Positions 40,252-48,037 of a stretch of DNA of 64,000 bases are shown here, in pieces. How positions within the stretch are numbered: position 1 is the first letter of the stretch; every line of letters starts with the position of its first letter. The translations under genes and the position numbers were made by a program. The stretch is from Clostridium_AI sp964409685 (GTDB taxonomy: Bacteria > Bacillota > Clostridia > Lachnospirales > Lachnospiraceae): contig CAYPEJ010000017.1 of assembly GCA_964409685.1 (NCBI GenBank), forward strand, positions 29,443 to 93,442. The letters are read 5' to 3'. The notes under the pieces were generated by a model. That model saw only the letters and a program-made list of their open reading frames with translations, ran no database searches and had not been told where the DNA came from.

Positions 40252-42410
40252 GTCCCGTATATTGTTGCCACATCTCTACCTATCATATCCCTTCCCAACA
40301 CAGCTCCTTTCGTACTACCCCTGTACTCGTTAGTCTCTCTATCGTAGATTGCATACATTCCGTCACCCTGATAGATGTACACGTAAGAGCCACCGGTACT
40401 TTCTACAGGCATTGTGACCAGAGTTGAACCCGGTTGACCGGTCATGTCAGAATCACTGTTTGACACCGGGACCGTAATTTCTGCCTCGGTTGCAGCTGTT
40501 CGGGAAAGCCTGTTACCAAAATAGCGTAGACCATTGTCATCTCCGACAGAATCAGGGATAAAGTCCTGAATGGGTATAAAGGATATAGAGACATCTAACA
40601 CAAGTGGAACCCGGGTACGCCTGAAATCAATTTCCCACATGTAGTCTGTTTTCCACCCGAGTTTCACACTCTTGAAGATTCCTTTCTGATCGATCAAGTA
40701 GTCTCCAATCGATACAGATACCAGGGTACCTCTCATGAACACCCCGTTTACATAGGTGGGTGCTGTAGTTGCAGCCAGTTTGTTCAGTCTCTGATAGAGA
40801 GTATGTAGATATTCCGGTCTACTAGCAAGCACCTTGAATGTAAAGTCAATCTGCCTTTCAAACCCTGTGTAGTTGTAGAACTTGTCAGCTCTTCCCACGT
40901 ACTGCACATCATTCCAGTTTCCGGTAAACATATCATCGAATGTCTCCAGGTTGGCCTCAAAATTCATGTAGTACCGTGTCTCTGGAGTGATAGAACTTAT
41001 CTCAAAAGGAATAAGACCGGTCTTTCTGTAGAACTCATCCTCGTGATAGAACTGTAGTTCAGCTGAATCAGCTGTAGAAACGGTTCTGTAGGTCAGGGAA
41101 TTGTTGTCCTTGTCTCTCAACCGTAGACTCTGTCCTCCGACTCTGGAGTTTATTTCGGTGTTCTGAGTGTCCTGTGTTCCTCTGATCCTCTCATCAACTG
41201 TTAGAAATCCGTCTCCTTCTCGTTTACGAATCCAACCCTCGTAGGTAGTGTCCTTATTAGATGAACTGTAGAACTGCTTTGTCATCCGGAAACCGTCACC
41301 TCCGTTGTTGAGTGTTCCGTTTCTATCTGAAAACTCTGAGGCCAGTCTTCCGGAACTCTGTCTTACAGATCCCGTAGGGTTGTAGTTGCTAGCTGTTGCC
41401 CTGACTCCAGAAATCCCGGGCAGATAACCGTCGGCTTCCTGTCTCGTGAGCTGCTGAATATCTGAAGAGTGTTCACCGGGTTCCGGAACATAGTGACTGG
41501 GTGCATCTGACTCGTAGTTGAACAGCCGTGAAAAGTCGGATCTCGGGTGTTCCTGACCACGGTCTCTCACTCCCTGTTGATTTGTCGAGACTGAACTGTT
41601 ACCATAAACTGTGTCACTAGCTATCCTGTCTTCATAGATACGTCCGTCTACACTACCTCGAATAGTTCTTGTAACAACAATGTTTTGCCTGGTTTGTGAG
41701 CCGGAATCAATCGTCGTGTTCCAGTTTCGTGTAGCGGACCCGGAAGGAATACCTAGTCCTCTGTCTTCTCTACCGTCTCTAGACGGTCCAGACGATCTTG
41801 GAGATACAAGAGACCTACCTGGAGTGCCCACAACCGTTTTACCGTGAATTGTGAGGGCTCCTCCATTAACATATGCTCCTCCAGCACCGCTGAGTCCAAC
41901 TGCTGCCATGATCTCGGACAGGAGTCCTGACTTTGCTCCAGAGTTGACCAGGTAGGCCCTCCTGATAAAGGGTGTCTGGTGTTCTCCGGTACCTGCCACA
42001 GCTACCTGAGCTAGTGTACTTGCAGTTAGGCCAATGTCGGTTACTAGAGACTCTCCAATACTTTTGAGAAGTGACTTGAAATTGGCTTCCCCACCGGCCC
42101 TCTCGACCTCTAGTTGATTCTGAATGGTCTGGAGCTCAGCCTGGTGTGCTTCCCAGGATATTCCTCCTGGTTTGCCAAGTAGTTTCGTGATCCTGGCAAC
42201 ATCCTCTAGTCTTCTGGTCACAGGCTTGACAACCTCGGCCTGTAGAGTGGTGTCTGATGTAATGTCTATACCGAGTTCCTTCCTGATAAGTGGCTCTGTT
42301 TCGAAATCAGACCACCTTTTTCGGGTGTTTACAGTACCGTGCACAGTACCAGCCTCTAGTCCCCTGAAATTTGAGAACAGGCCTATCTTTTTTGATTCTC
42401 CTATTGGCAT
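40245..42410 (-). CDS. Baseplate/tube-junction structural protein
   Basis: 721 residues. The N-terminal 180 residues are helical; the middle is Ser/Gly/Arg-rich and probably flexible (SLVSPRSSGPSRDGREDRG). The C-terminal 190 residues have the tube-initiator-like pattern FYNYTGFERQIDFTFKVLASR near 542, AYLHTLYQRLNKL-type helix, and YLIDQKGIFKSVKLGWKTDYMW, followed by WEIDFRRTRVPLVL. The fold resembles gp48/gp54-like or phage baseplate tube proteins in other genomes, but the exact homologue cannot be named. It lies between the tape measure and the gp53-like gene. Confidence 0.6.
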   Translation of the reverse strand: MPIGESKKIGLFSNFRGLEAGTVHGTVNTRKRWSDFETEPLIRKELGIDITSDTTLQAEVVKPVTRRLEDVARITKLLGKPGGISWEAHQAELQTIQNQLEVERAGGEANFKSLLKSIGESLVTDIGLTASTLAQVAVAGTGEHQTPFIRRAYLVNSGAKSGLLSEIMAAVGLSGAGGAYVNGGALTIHGKTVVGTPGRSLVSPRSSGPSRDGREDRGLGIPSGSATRNWNTTIDSGSQTRQNIVVTRTIRGSVDGRIYEDRIASDTVYGNSSVSTNQQGVRDRGQEHPRSDFSRLFNYESDAPSHYVPEPGEHSSDIQQLTRQEADGYLPGISGVRATASNYNPTGSVRQSSGRLASEFSDRNGTLNNGGDGFRMTKQFYSSSNKDTTYEGWIRKREGDGFLTVDERIRGTQDTQNTEINSRVGGQSLRLRDKDNNSLTYRTVSTADSAELQFYHEDEFYRKTGLIPFEISSITPETRYYMNFEANLETFDDMFTGNWNDVQYVGRADKFYNYTGFERQIDFTFKVLASRPEYLHTLYQRLNKLAATTAPTYVNGVFMRGTLVSVSIGDYLIDQKGIFKSVKLGWKTDYMWEIDFRRTRVPLVLDVSISFIPIQDFIPDSVGDDNGLRYFGNRLSRTAATEAEITVPVSNSDSDMTGQPGSTLVTMPVESTGGSYVYIYQGDGMYAIYDRETNEYRGSTKGAVLGRDMIGRDVATIYGTC

Positions 42411-42416
42411 TTCCTA

Positions 42417-45400
42417 CTATCCTAGTGCTGTGACATATTTGCCCTGGGCCTCGTTAAACCTGGACAAGCTAAATTCTACTGTCTGACCCTCTCTCAACAA
42501 ACCAATCATGGTGTCAAGTTTTGATTCCAGGGCCGAAAGATCTGTCTTCTCACTCTTCTGTTCCTCTATTGAGACCTCTCTAGACCTCAAGGTCTGACCC
42601 TGGGCTGCTGCTACTCTTCCGGATGTGGAACTAATTTTCTTACCCACAAGTCCTAGTGCAAGTAGCTTGCCTGTACTCAAACTGTTCAGGCTTGTTCCCA
42701 GGTCTCGTATCGAGACAGAAAGGTTCTTTATAGATGTGGCTGTAGTGTCTAGTCCCGGACCAATTTTAGAGAGTATGGCCAGAACCGGTAGACCTGTCAG
42801 AGCAAACAGTGCAAAACCTGTTGTACCTGCCAGTAGACTCATACCAAACATTCCGATAGCCGGTCCCATCAAAGCTAGCTTGCCAATGTCTGCCAGTGTC
42901 ATTCCCTTGACGGTTTCTACAATCGTGGAAAGTCCCTTAGCTGCTGACTCAACAAGTGTCCCGACTCCCTCTAGTGTACCCTTTATGGCCTTTCCGAAAG
43001 CCTCTATTGCAGGAGCCGCTAACCTCAGTGCAAGTCCAATACCCAGTGCTATGGCCATTCCCTTGACACCTATTGCACTGAGGAAACCTCCAATCGCTTT
43101 TCCTATGGCAGGCAGGCCCCGTACCCCGGCCCTACCGGCGGCTTTTGCCACACTACCTGCACTGCCCGCTACTTTACCTGCGGTACTTGCTGCTGTTGCT
43201 GCTGCACCTCCGAAACCTCTCCTAACAGCTGCTCCAGCTCTTACTCGGGCTAGTCTCATGGCAGCCGGAAGGTGTGTAACCGTCTTTCCCAGTCCAACAA
43301 AACCTCGGGCTGTCTTACCAATACCCGACAACAGGGCCGTGAACATCTTACTTCCGGCAGCTGCCACCTTCGGGAACGTTGCTCCCAATAGTAGGGAGGC
43401 TGTCACGGTGCTGCCGATTCCAGCAGAAAATGCTTTTGGAGAACCCTCACCAGAAGCTGCAAACCCGTTACCTGAACTTTTCTGAGAACCTACTCCTCCC
43501 CACCTACCAGCATCAAACTTCTCGGAAAATCCGAAAACCTTCGGAACCCTGTCTGCAAGTCCGAACAACCTGAGTACAAGACCAGCAGCATTTGAGATTG
43601 CACCCACAATGCCGGAAACCCAGCTAAAGATCTTAGCTATTGGATCCAGGATGTCTATAAGTACCTCAAGGATAGGTGTAAAAGCCTGTGCCAGTTTCTG
43701 GGTAGCTATGCGCCACCTGTCCTGTACGGTCACAGCTTCGATTTGTTCGGTTGTCATGTGCATTGCATCTGCCAGTGCCTGTTTGGATGCACCGTTTTGT
43801 AGTTCCTGCAATGTTAGTGACCTGGCTAATTCGTCTGCTGACATTCCCAGTGCCTTGGCAATACCTTCTCGCTGGATTCTGTTCATGTTAGCAAACTTGA
43901 CAGCACTTATTCCCTGATTTCTGACCTCTCGTGCAACACCTTCCAGGTTGTTCTCGAGTGCAAACTCTCGTGCCTTGGACAGGTTGAGTTGCATTCCTGT
44001 CAACAGCTGGGCTTCCATCTCGTTTGCAATGGAAGATTCGAAGTTCAGGAGATTGTCAGATATCTTTTCGATACCTGCCAGTTCCATTCCCAGGTTCTTG
44101 GCTGCAACTACGGCTCTTCCGAGAGCTTCTGCGTTATTGCCGTAGGATAGGGCTGTAGCATCACTGGCCTTCAGTACTCCGTTTTGAACCTCTCGAAGAT
44201 TGATTGTGGACCTGTTGATAGTGTTACCGACATTTGCTCCCTTTGTGAGTGACTCTCGGTACTCATCTACAGACTGTCCAACAAGTTTGGATCTGACAAG
44301 CAGGTTGTTAGCCATGTCAGCAGAAGCGCCTGTTAGGTTCTTAAACTCAGCCGCTGCTGCTATCTGCTTGTTGTCAAAGAGTGTTACGGAATTTAGTCCC
44401 GTGAAGTCAGCCAGTTCTGTTGCAGTCTTGAGCCAGTCTACAGAGGTTGCAAGCCTGCTGTTGAAAGCAGCTGTTCCAATTTCCCAGGATCCAACCCGTC
44501 TCTTGAGTTCTGCTGCATCAACATTAACAGCTTTAAAGGTGTCCCAGACCTTCAGGAGAAGAGCTACAACAACTCCCAGGGGTCCGGTAGCTCCCACAAG
44601 GCTCTTGGCTAGGGCTCCAAAAATACTTCCCAGGCCTCCAGCTACAGCCCCCAGTTTTCCGGCAATTCCGGCCAGTCCCGGGAACTTGGAAGCAAATCCT
44701 GAAGCTAGCACCTTAGACTTGCTGGCTGCTGCTGCAGATGCTATGTTTTGCTTGCTGATTCCGGTAAGAATCGTGAATGTGTTAGCATAAGTTTTCTGCT
44801 CAGCTTCCAGGGCAGCCTTGAGTCTACTGTGAGCCTCTAGTTCTGCTGTGTTCTGGTACTCAATAGCTATCCTCTCGGATCTCCTGGCCAGGTCTATACC
44901 TTCTTCAGCTCTACCTCTTTCTTCGACAGCCTTCCTTAGCTTCTGCTCAAGTTCGTAGACAGCCCACTGTGCGTCTAGGATTTCGTCACGAGAAGCAAAC
45001 TGTCCGTTCGACCTTCTACCGGTTACGGCAAGTTGCTTTTGTTCCTGAAATACAGAACCACTGACCTGTCCCTGTAGATCTCGTTCTACTTCTCTAGCTC
45101 TCCTGGCTCTGGATTCTGCCAGTCGGACCTGTTCAGCTTTTTCTTCTAGACGGCCGAACCTGTCTGCCCGAACATCATTAAAGTTTTTCTGGGCACTCTC
45201 TCGTTCAACCTGGGTCTTGACCTGATCCTGAACACTCTTCTCGTACCTCCCGGTCAGTCCAGATAGTCCAGCTTTGTTGAGCAGCTGTGACAGAAAGTCT
45301 GCTCCCGCTGTTCTTGCCCGGACCTGTTTAGATATGTTAGATATCTCCTCCTGAGAAGTCTTTACACTCTCAGCTCTCTTGAGGTTTTCTAGATCCAGTT

Positions 45401-46079
45401 TTTCGAGAAGAATGCTGTGATACCGAATCATTGCCTGTAGATCGGACTTTTCCCGACCCGTGGCAAAACTCATCTGTCTTCTCAGAACAGCTATCTTTTC
45501 CTCCTCCCTGGCCCTCGCAGCCACTATCTTACTCTGTACCTCCAGAGAAGGGTTTGACAGGTCAACGTCGCCGGACAGTCCAGCTGCCTTCTTTACGTTC
45601 CACTCGTATAGTTCAACGGTCTTGTTGACCCTCTTTGAAAGACTCTTTATTGACTTCTCTTCTAGAGAGCCCTGGTTCTTCAACGATCTCTGGATCTCTC
45701 CGGAAAGGTCTCGAAGGGTTCGTACATTCCTGAGTTGTTCTGCGGTTCTGCTACGAATGCTGGAAGATTCTGAAAGTATCTCGTCGAACATCCCTCGGAT
45801 ATTGTCGAGATTGAACAGGTATTCCTTGGAGAACTTCAGACTGTTCTCTGCAAAGGTGTTGATCTTGTTCCAGGACTTCGAGATGTCGTCCAGACTGTTG
45901 AGATAGTCTGCAAACGCGTCTACCTGTTCGCTGTTGAGATTCAGCAGGTCCTGTGTTTTCTTGATAAGGGTATCCACAGCAGCTCCAGCTTCTACCGAAC
46001 CTGCTCTAACCTTACTGAATATCTGTTCTAGAGTCTGTCCATCTGACTCTAGTTTTCTTAAATCTACTGATCCTGGCAT
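42417..46079 (-). CDS. Tail tape measure protein
   Basis: 1220 residues. N-terminal 450 residues are coiled coil and charged (KKAAGLSGDVDL, RAREEEKIAVLRRQM), then Ala/Gly-rich hydrophobic stretches near 460-520 (GSIFGALAKSLVGATGPLG, VVVALLLKVW) and 930-1130 (GFLSAIGVKGMAIALGIGLAL). This length and mix are typical of tape measure proteins, which set tail length and may form the channel in the host membrane. Its own cell-wall lytic domain was not seen. A terminator-like hairpin (46116-46142) lies just upstream, and the preceding frame may be produced by frameshift. Confidence 0.9.
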   Translation of the reverse strand: MPGSVDLRKLESDGQTLEQIFSKVRAGSVEAGAAVDTLIKKTQDLLNLNSEQVDAFADYLNSLDDISKSWNKINTFAENSLKFSKEYLFNLDNIRGMFDEILSESSSIRSRTAEQLRNVRTLRDLSGEIQRSLKNQGSLEEKSIKSLSKRVNKTVELYEWNVKKAAGLSGDVDLSNPSLEVQSKIVAARAREEEKIAVLRRQMSFATGREKSDLQAMIRYHSILLEKLDLENLKRAESVKTSQEEISNISKQVRARTAGADFLSQLLNKAGLSGLTGRYEKSVQDQVKTQVERESAQKNFNDVRADRFGRLEEKAEQVRLAESRARRAREVERDLQGQVSGSVFQEQKQLAVTGRRSNGQFASRDEILDAQWAVYELEQKLRKAVEERGRAEEGIDLARRSERIAIEYQNTAELEAHSRLKAALEAEQKTYANTFTILTGISKQNIASAAAASKSKVLASGFASKFPGLAGIAGKLGAVAGGLGSIFGALAKSLVGATGPLGVVVALLLKVWDTFKAVNVDAAELKRRVGSWEIGTAAFNSRLATSVDWLKTATELADFTGLNSVTLFDNKQIAAAAEFKNLTGASADMANNLLVRSKLVGQSVDEYRESLTKGANVGNTINRSTINLREVQNGVLKASDATALSYGNNAEALGRAVVAAKNLGMELAGIEKISDNLLNFESSIANEMEAQLLTGMQLNLSKAREFALENNLEGVAREVRNQGISAVKFANMNRIQREGIAKALGMSADELARSLTLQELQNGASKQALADAMHMTTEQIEAVTVQDRWRIATQKLAQAFTPILEVLIDILDPIAKIFSWVSGIVGAISNAAGLVLRLFGLADRVPKVFGFSEKFDAGRWGGVGSQKSSGNGFAASGEGSPKAFSAGIGSTVTASLLLGATFPKVAAAGSKMFTALLSGIGKTARGFVGLGKTVTHLPAAMRLARVRAGAAVRRGFGGAAATAASTAGKVAGSAGSVAKAAGRAGVRGLPAIGKAIGGFLSAIGVKGMAIALGIGLALRLAAPAIEAFGKAIKGTLEGVGTLVESAAKGLSTIVETVKGMTLADIGKLALMGPAIGMFGMSLLAGTTGFALFALTGLPVLAILSKIGPGLDTTATSIKNLSVSIRDLGTSLNSLSTGKLLALGLVGKKISSTSGRVAAAQGQTLRSREVSIEEQKSEKTDLSALESKLDTMIGLLREGQTVEFSLSRFNEAQGKYVTALG

Positions 46080-46115
46080 ACCTACACTGAATCGCGTTAA
46101 CTACCATAAATAGGG

Positions 46116-46142
46116 AAAACCCTCTACTTGCTAGAAGGTTTT
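46116..46142 (-). terminator. Strong hairpin terminator
   Basis: On the minus strand AAAACCTTCTA pairs with TAGAGGGTTTT over 11 bp, loop GCAAG, directly after the possible frameshift frame and before the tape measure gene; CCCTATTTATGG follows. The downstream T run is short (TTTT in the stem), so it may act as mRNA punctuation or partial terminator. Confidence 0.55.
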
Positions 46143-46435
46143 CTCATGACGAAATCCGGTTTTCTCTGAAAGGCCTCTTTCGGAATATTTGGTGCCTGTT
46201 TATCTACCTTGTGAGAAGAACTTCCTCCACTGGCTCTGTCCATCTCCTCAGCCTCCTTCTCGTAATGTTCAAGAATTGTTCTGTAGATAAAGTTTCGTAG
46301 CCAGATCGGTAGGTTGTAGACAGTGTCAAAATCGTAACCCCCCTTACCGTAAAAAACTATTTCGTGGATCTGTGTAAAGAGGTTTAACCTATATTCCGGC
46401 GTCAGGCCATAGAAACGAAATTCCGATCGGCAAAT
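46124..46435 (-). CDS. Frameshift-type tail ORF without an ATG
   Basis: An open frame to TAG at 46124-46126, about 100 codons, in +1 register (equal to -2) to the gp26-like gene whose stop is at 46389. The frame opens after a TAG at 46436-46438, so a shift would have to occur between about 46435 and 46389. No ATG, GTG or TTG was seen early enough. The protein is plausible: RLNLFTQIHEIVFYGKGGYDF, VYNLPIWLRNFIYRTILEHYEKEAEE. It is like the second product of a tail-assembly chaperone pair and sits directly before the tape measure gene. Slip site not identified. Confidence 0.55.
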   Translation of the reverse strand: MCRSEFRFYGLTPEYRLNLFTQIHEIVFYGKGGYDFDTVYNLPIWLRNFIYRTILEHYEKEAEEMDRASGGSSSHKVDKQAPNIPKEAFQRKPDFVMRKPSSK

Positions 46436-47135
46436 CTACCCCCTCCTCAGGGCCATTGTCGGGATAGAACTTAAGTTCAATATCTGGCTGAATTTCTCTC
46501 ACGTACTTTCTAAAAGCTCTAGAATCTACAGCCATGAACTCGTTGTCTACAAAGTCTCGAATTGCTTTTCGATCTGTTTCTCCATCTACCGACGTGATCA
46601 TGTACTTGAGCCTTGTGGAAAGTTCCGGAACCATGCCATCCTTACCGATTTTCCTCAACCCTGCAAGTTCCTGGTCAATAGCCTTGTCATCTCCGTGACT
46701 GAGAAATTTGAAGGTAAGTACCGTCCTTCTAGCTGGACATATAAACTCAAAATTGTTCTCGGTTGCACTCTTCACTTCTGGTGCAAGTTCTTTCTCCGGA
46801 AGCTTGGAAAGGTCTACCTCGTACTTTTCTCCAGCATACTCAAATTCGTATTTTGAACCGTATCCCAAAATTCTAGCTGCTACCAGAAGGGCATTCTTGT
46901 CCCCTGTGAGAAGCTCTGAATAGTTGATGTTCTTGTCTACAATGAGAGACTGAAGAAACTTGTCGACCACAATACCTTTCTGAATGTACGACTGGTTCGT
47001 TAGAATATCCTCGTCACGTGCTGTGGGATACCTGAGTTCTACCTGTCCACTTCGAAGTGCAGACTTCTCAGGATACAGTTTTGTACCTTTCGAAGGTAGG
47101 TCTACAATTTCTGTTGGAAACTTTGTTTCTGCCAT
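46389..47135 (-). CDS. gp26-like baseplate hub/tail assembly protein
   Basis: 248 residues. The pattern IVDLPSKGTKLYPEKSALRSG, DILTNQSYIQKGIVVDKFLQS and LLVAARILGYGSKYEFEYAG matches the T4-type gp26-like family found next to the tape measure. T4 gp26 is a baseplate hub subunit. The C-terminus SFLWPDAGI is the conserved end of this family. The frame that follows in another register could extend it by frameshift. A terminator (47193-47215) and a TATTTA motif lie upstream. Confidence 0.75.
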   Translation of the reverse strand: MAETKFPTEIVDLPSKGTKLYPEKSALRSGQVELRYPTARDEDILTNQSYIQKGIVVDKFLQSLIVDKNINYSELLTGDKNALLVAARILGYGSKYEFEYAGEKYEVDLSKLPEKELAPEVKSATENNFEFICPARRTVLTFKFLSHGDDKAIDQELAGLRKIGKDGMVPELSTRLKYMITSVDGETDRKAIRDFVDNEFMAVDSRAFRKYVREIQPDIELKFYPDNGPEEGVDLPIGISFLWPDAGI

Positions 47136-47192
47136 ATTTCAATTGATCAATTTATTTCGTAAATAGTATAGTGATCGAAATAGAGACGAAAA

Positions 47193-47215
47193 AACCTGGC
47201 CACTTGGACCAGGTT
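47193..47215 (-). terminator. Intrinsic terminator
   Basis: AACCTGG and CCAGGTT pair over a 9-base loop and TTTTTTCG follows on the minus strand. It terminates the transcript of the 91-residue gene (stop at 47238) and lies before the gp26-like gene. Confidence 0.8.
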
Positions 47216-47237
47216 CACTCTAAAGTATTTACAAAGA

Positions 47238-47513
47238 CTAACCTCTGTAGACAGGAGGTGCAGGTTTCTCGAGAACTCTATCAAGCATCTCAAGATTGCT
47301 GTGACCTATGCCAGCTCCTCTACCGTACTCACCGTCTCCACCCGCATACTTCTCAGTATAGGTATTGTCTGAAAATCCTCCCACAACCGTGGCTCCTCCC
47401 AACGGTGCATTGCCGTCCTGAAGGGAGTAGTCACTCTGTAGCTTTGTGTAGATTCCAAGCAGGTTGTCCTCCTTGGAAGCTCCTATTCTGTTTCCACTTA
47501 CCACCTTTCCCAT
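47238..47513 (-). CDS. Small Gly-rich structural protein
   Basis: 91 residues, 20 of them Gly (GGATVVGGFSD, AGGDGEYGRGAGIGH), no membrane or catalytic motif. It lies between tail tube and gp26-like gene. Probably a small accessory tail protein; no family recognised. Confidence 0.6.
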   Translation of the reverse strand: MGKVVSGNRIGASKEDNLLGIYTKLQSDYSLQDGNAPLGGATVVGGFSDNTYTEKYAGGDGEYGRGAGIGHSNLEMLDRVLEKPAPPVYRG

Positions 47514-47525
47514 AGCAAAAATATG

Positions 47526-48014
47526 TTAATAGTTGAGAATAGCATAGTCGTAGGTAATGGTGATCGGGATTGTGACAGCCTTTCCGTCATCTGACCAGTC
47601 CATTTCGGGGAAGTCACACTTGGATACCCAGGCTCCCTTGTAGATCCACTCAGAAACAACATCACCAACTGGACCAAGAACATCCATTGCAATGTCTTTC
47701 TTGTAGAAATCCTGATAACCTGCTCTACCTGTCACGGCCTCGTAACCTAGACGAGCCCAGTCCATAACAGCCTGTGCACCTGAAGGAGTAACCGGATCGT
47801 ACAGCTCCATTGAAGCGTCTTCCCACTTTCTCTTACCCCTGAAGTTGAAGTAGCTGTTGATGTGTTCAACTCTCTGAACAGTATCAGAAAAGCTGGGCTG
47901 TTTTGCTTTGTGCACCATGAAGGCAGGAATACCGTCGATGTACATCACAAACCTGTTAGCAACTTTCGGTTCAAAGGTTGTATAAAATATCTCGTTTGAA
48001 TCTAGTACTGCCAT
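47526..48014 (-). CDS. Tail tube protein (gp19-like)
   Basis: 162 residues, the usual length for T4 gp19-type tubes. Beta-rich, with NRFVMYIDGIPAFMVHKAKQP near residue 20, RVEHINSYFNFRGKRKWEDAS near 48, and VLGPVGDVVSEWIYKGAWVSKCDFP near 112. It forms the inner tube of the contractile tail and lies directly after the sheath gene, the standard order. The start is the ATG at 48012-48014, 23 bases before the sheath end. Confidence 0.9.
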   Translation of the reverse strand: MAVLDSNEIFYTTFEPKVANRFVMYIDGIPAFMVHKAKQPSFSDTVQRVEHINSYFNFRGKRKWEDASMELYDPVTPSGAQAVMDWARLGYEAVTGRAGYQDFYKKDIAMDVLGPVGDVVSEWIYKGAWVSKCDFPEMDWSDDGKAVTIPITITYDYAILNY

Positions 48015-48037
48015 AATAACTCTTTTATCTAGGATAA

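Noticed and set aside
42625..43485. Plus-strand frame of 286 codons inside the tape measure region
   Set aside because: It is the antisense shadow of the Ala/Gly-rich tape measure gene. Its Pro/Ala/Ser-rich composition is what the reverse strand of such a gene produces, and there is no start signal or domain.
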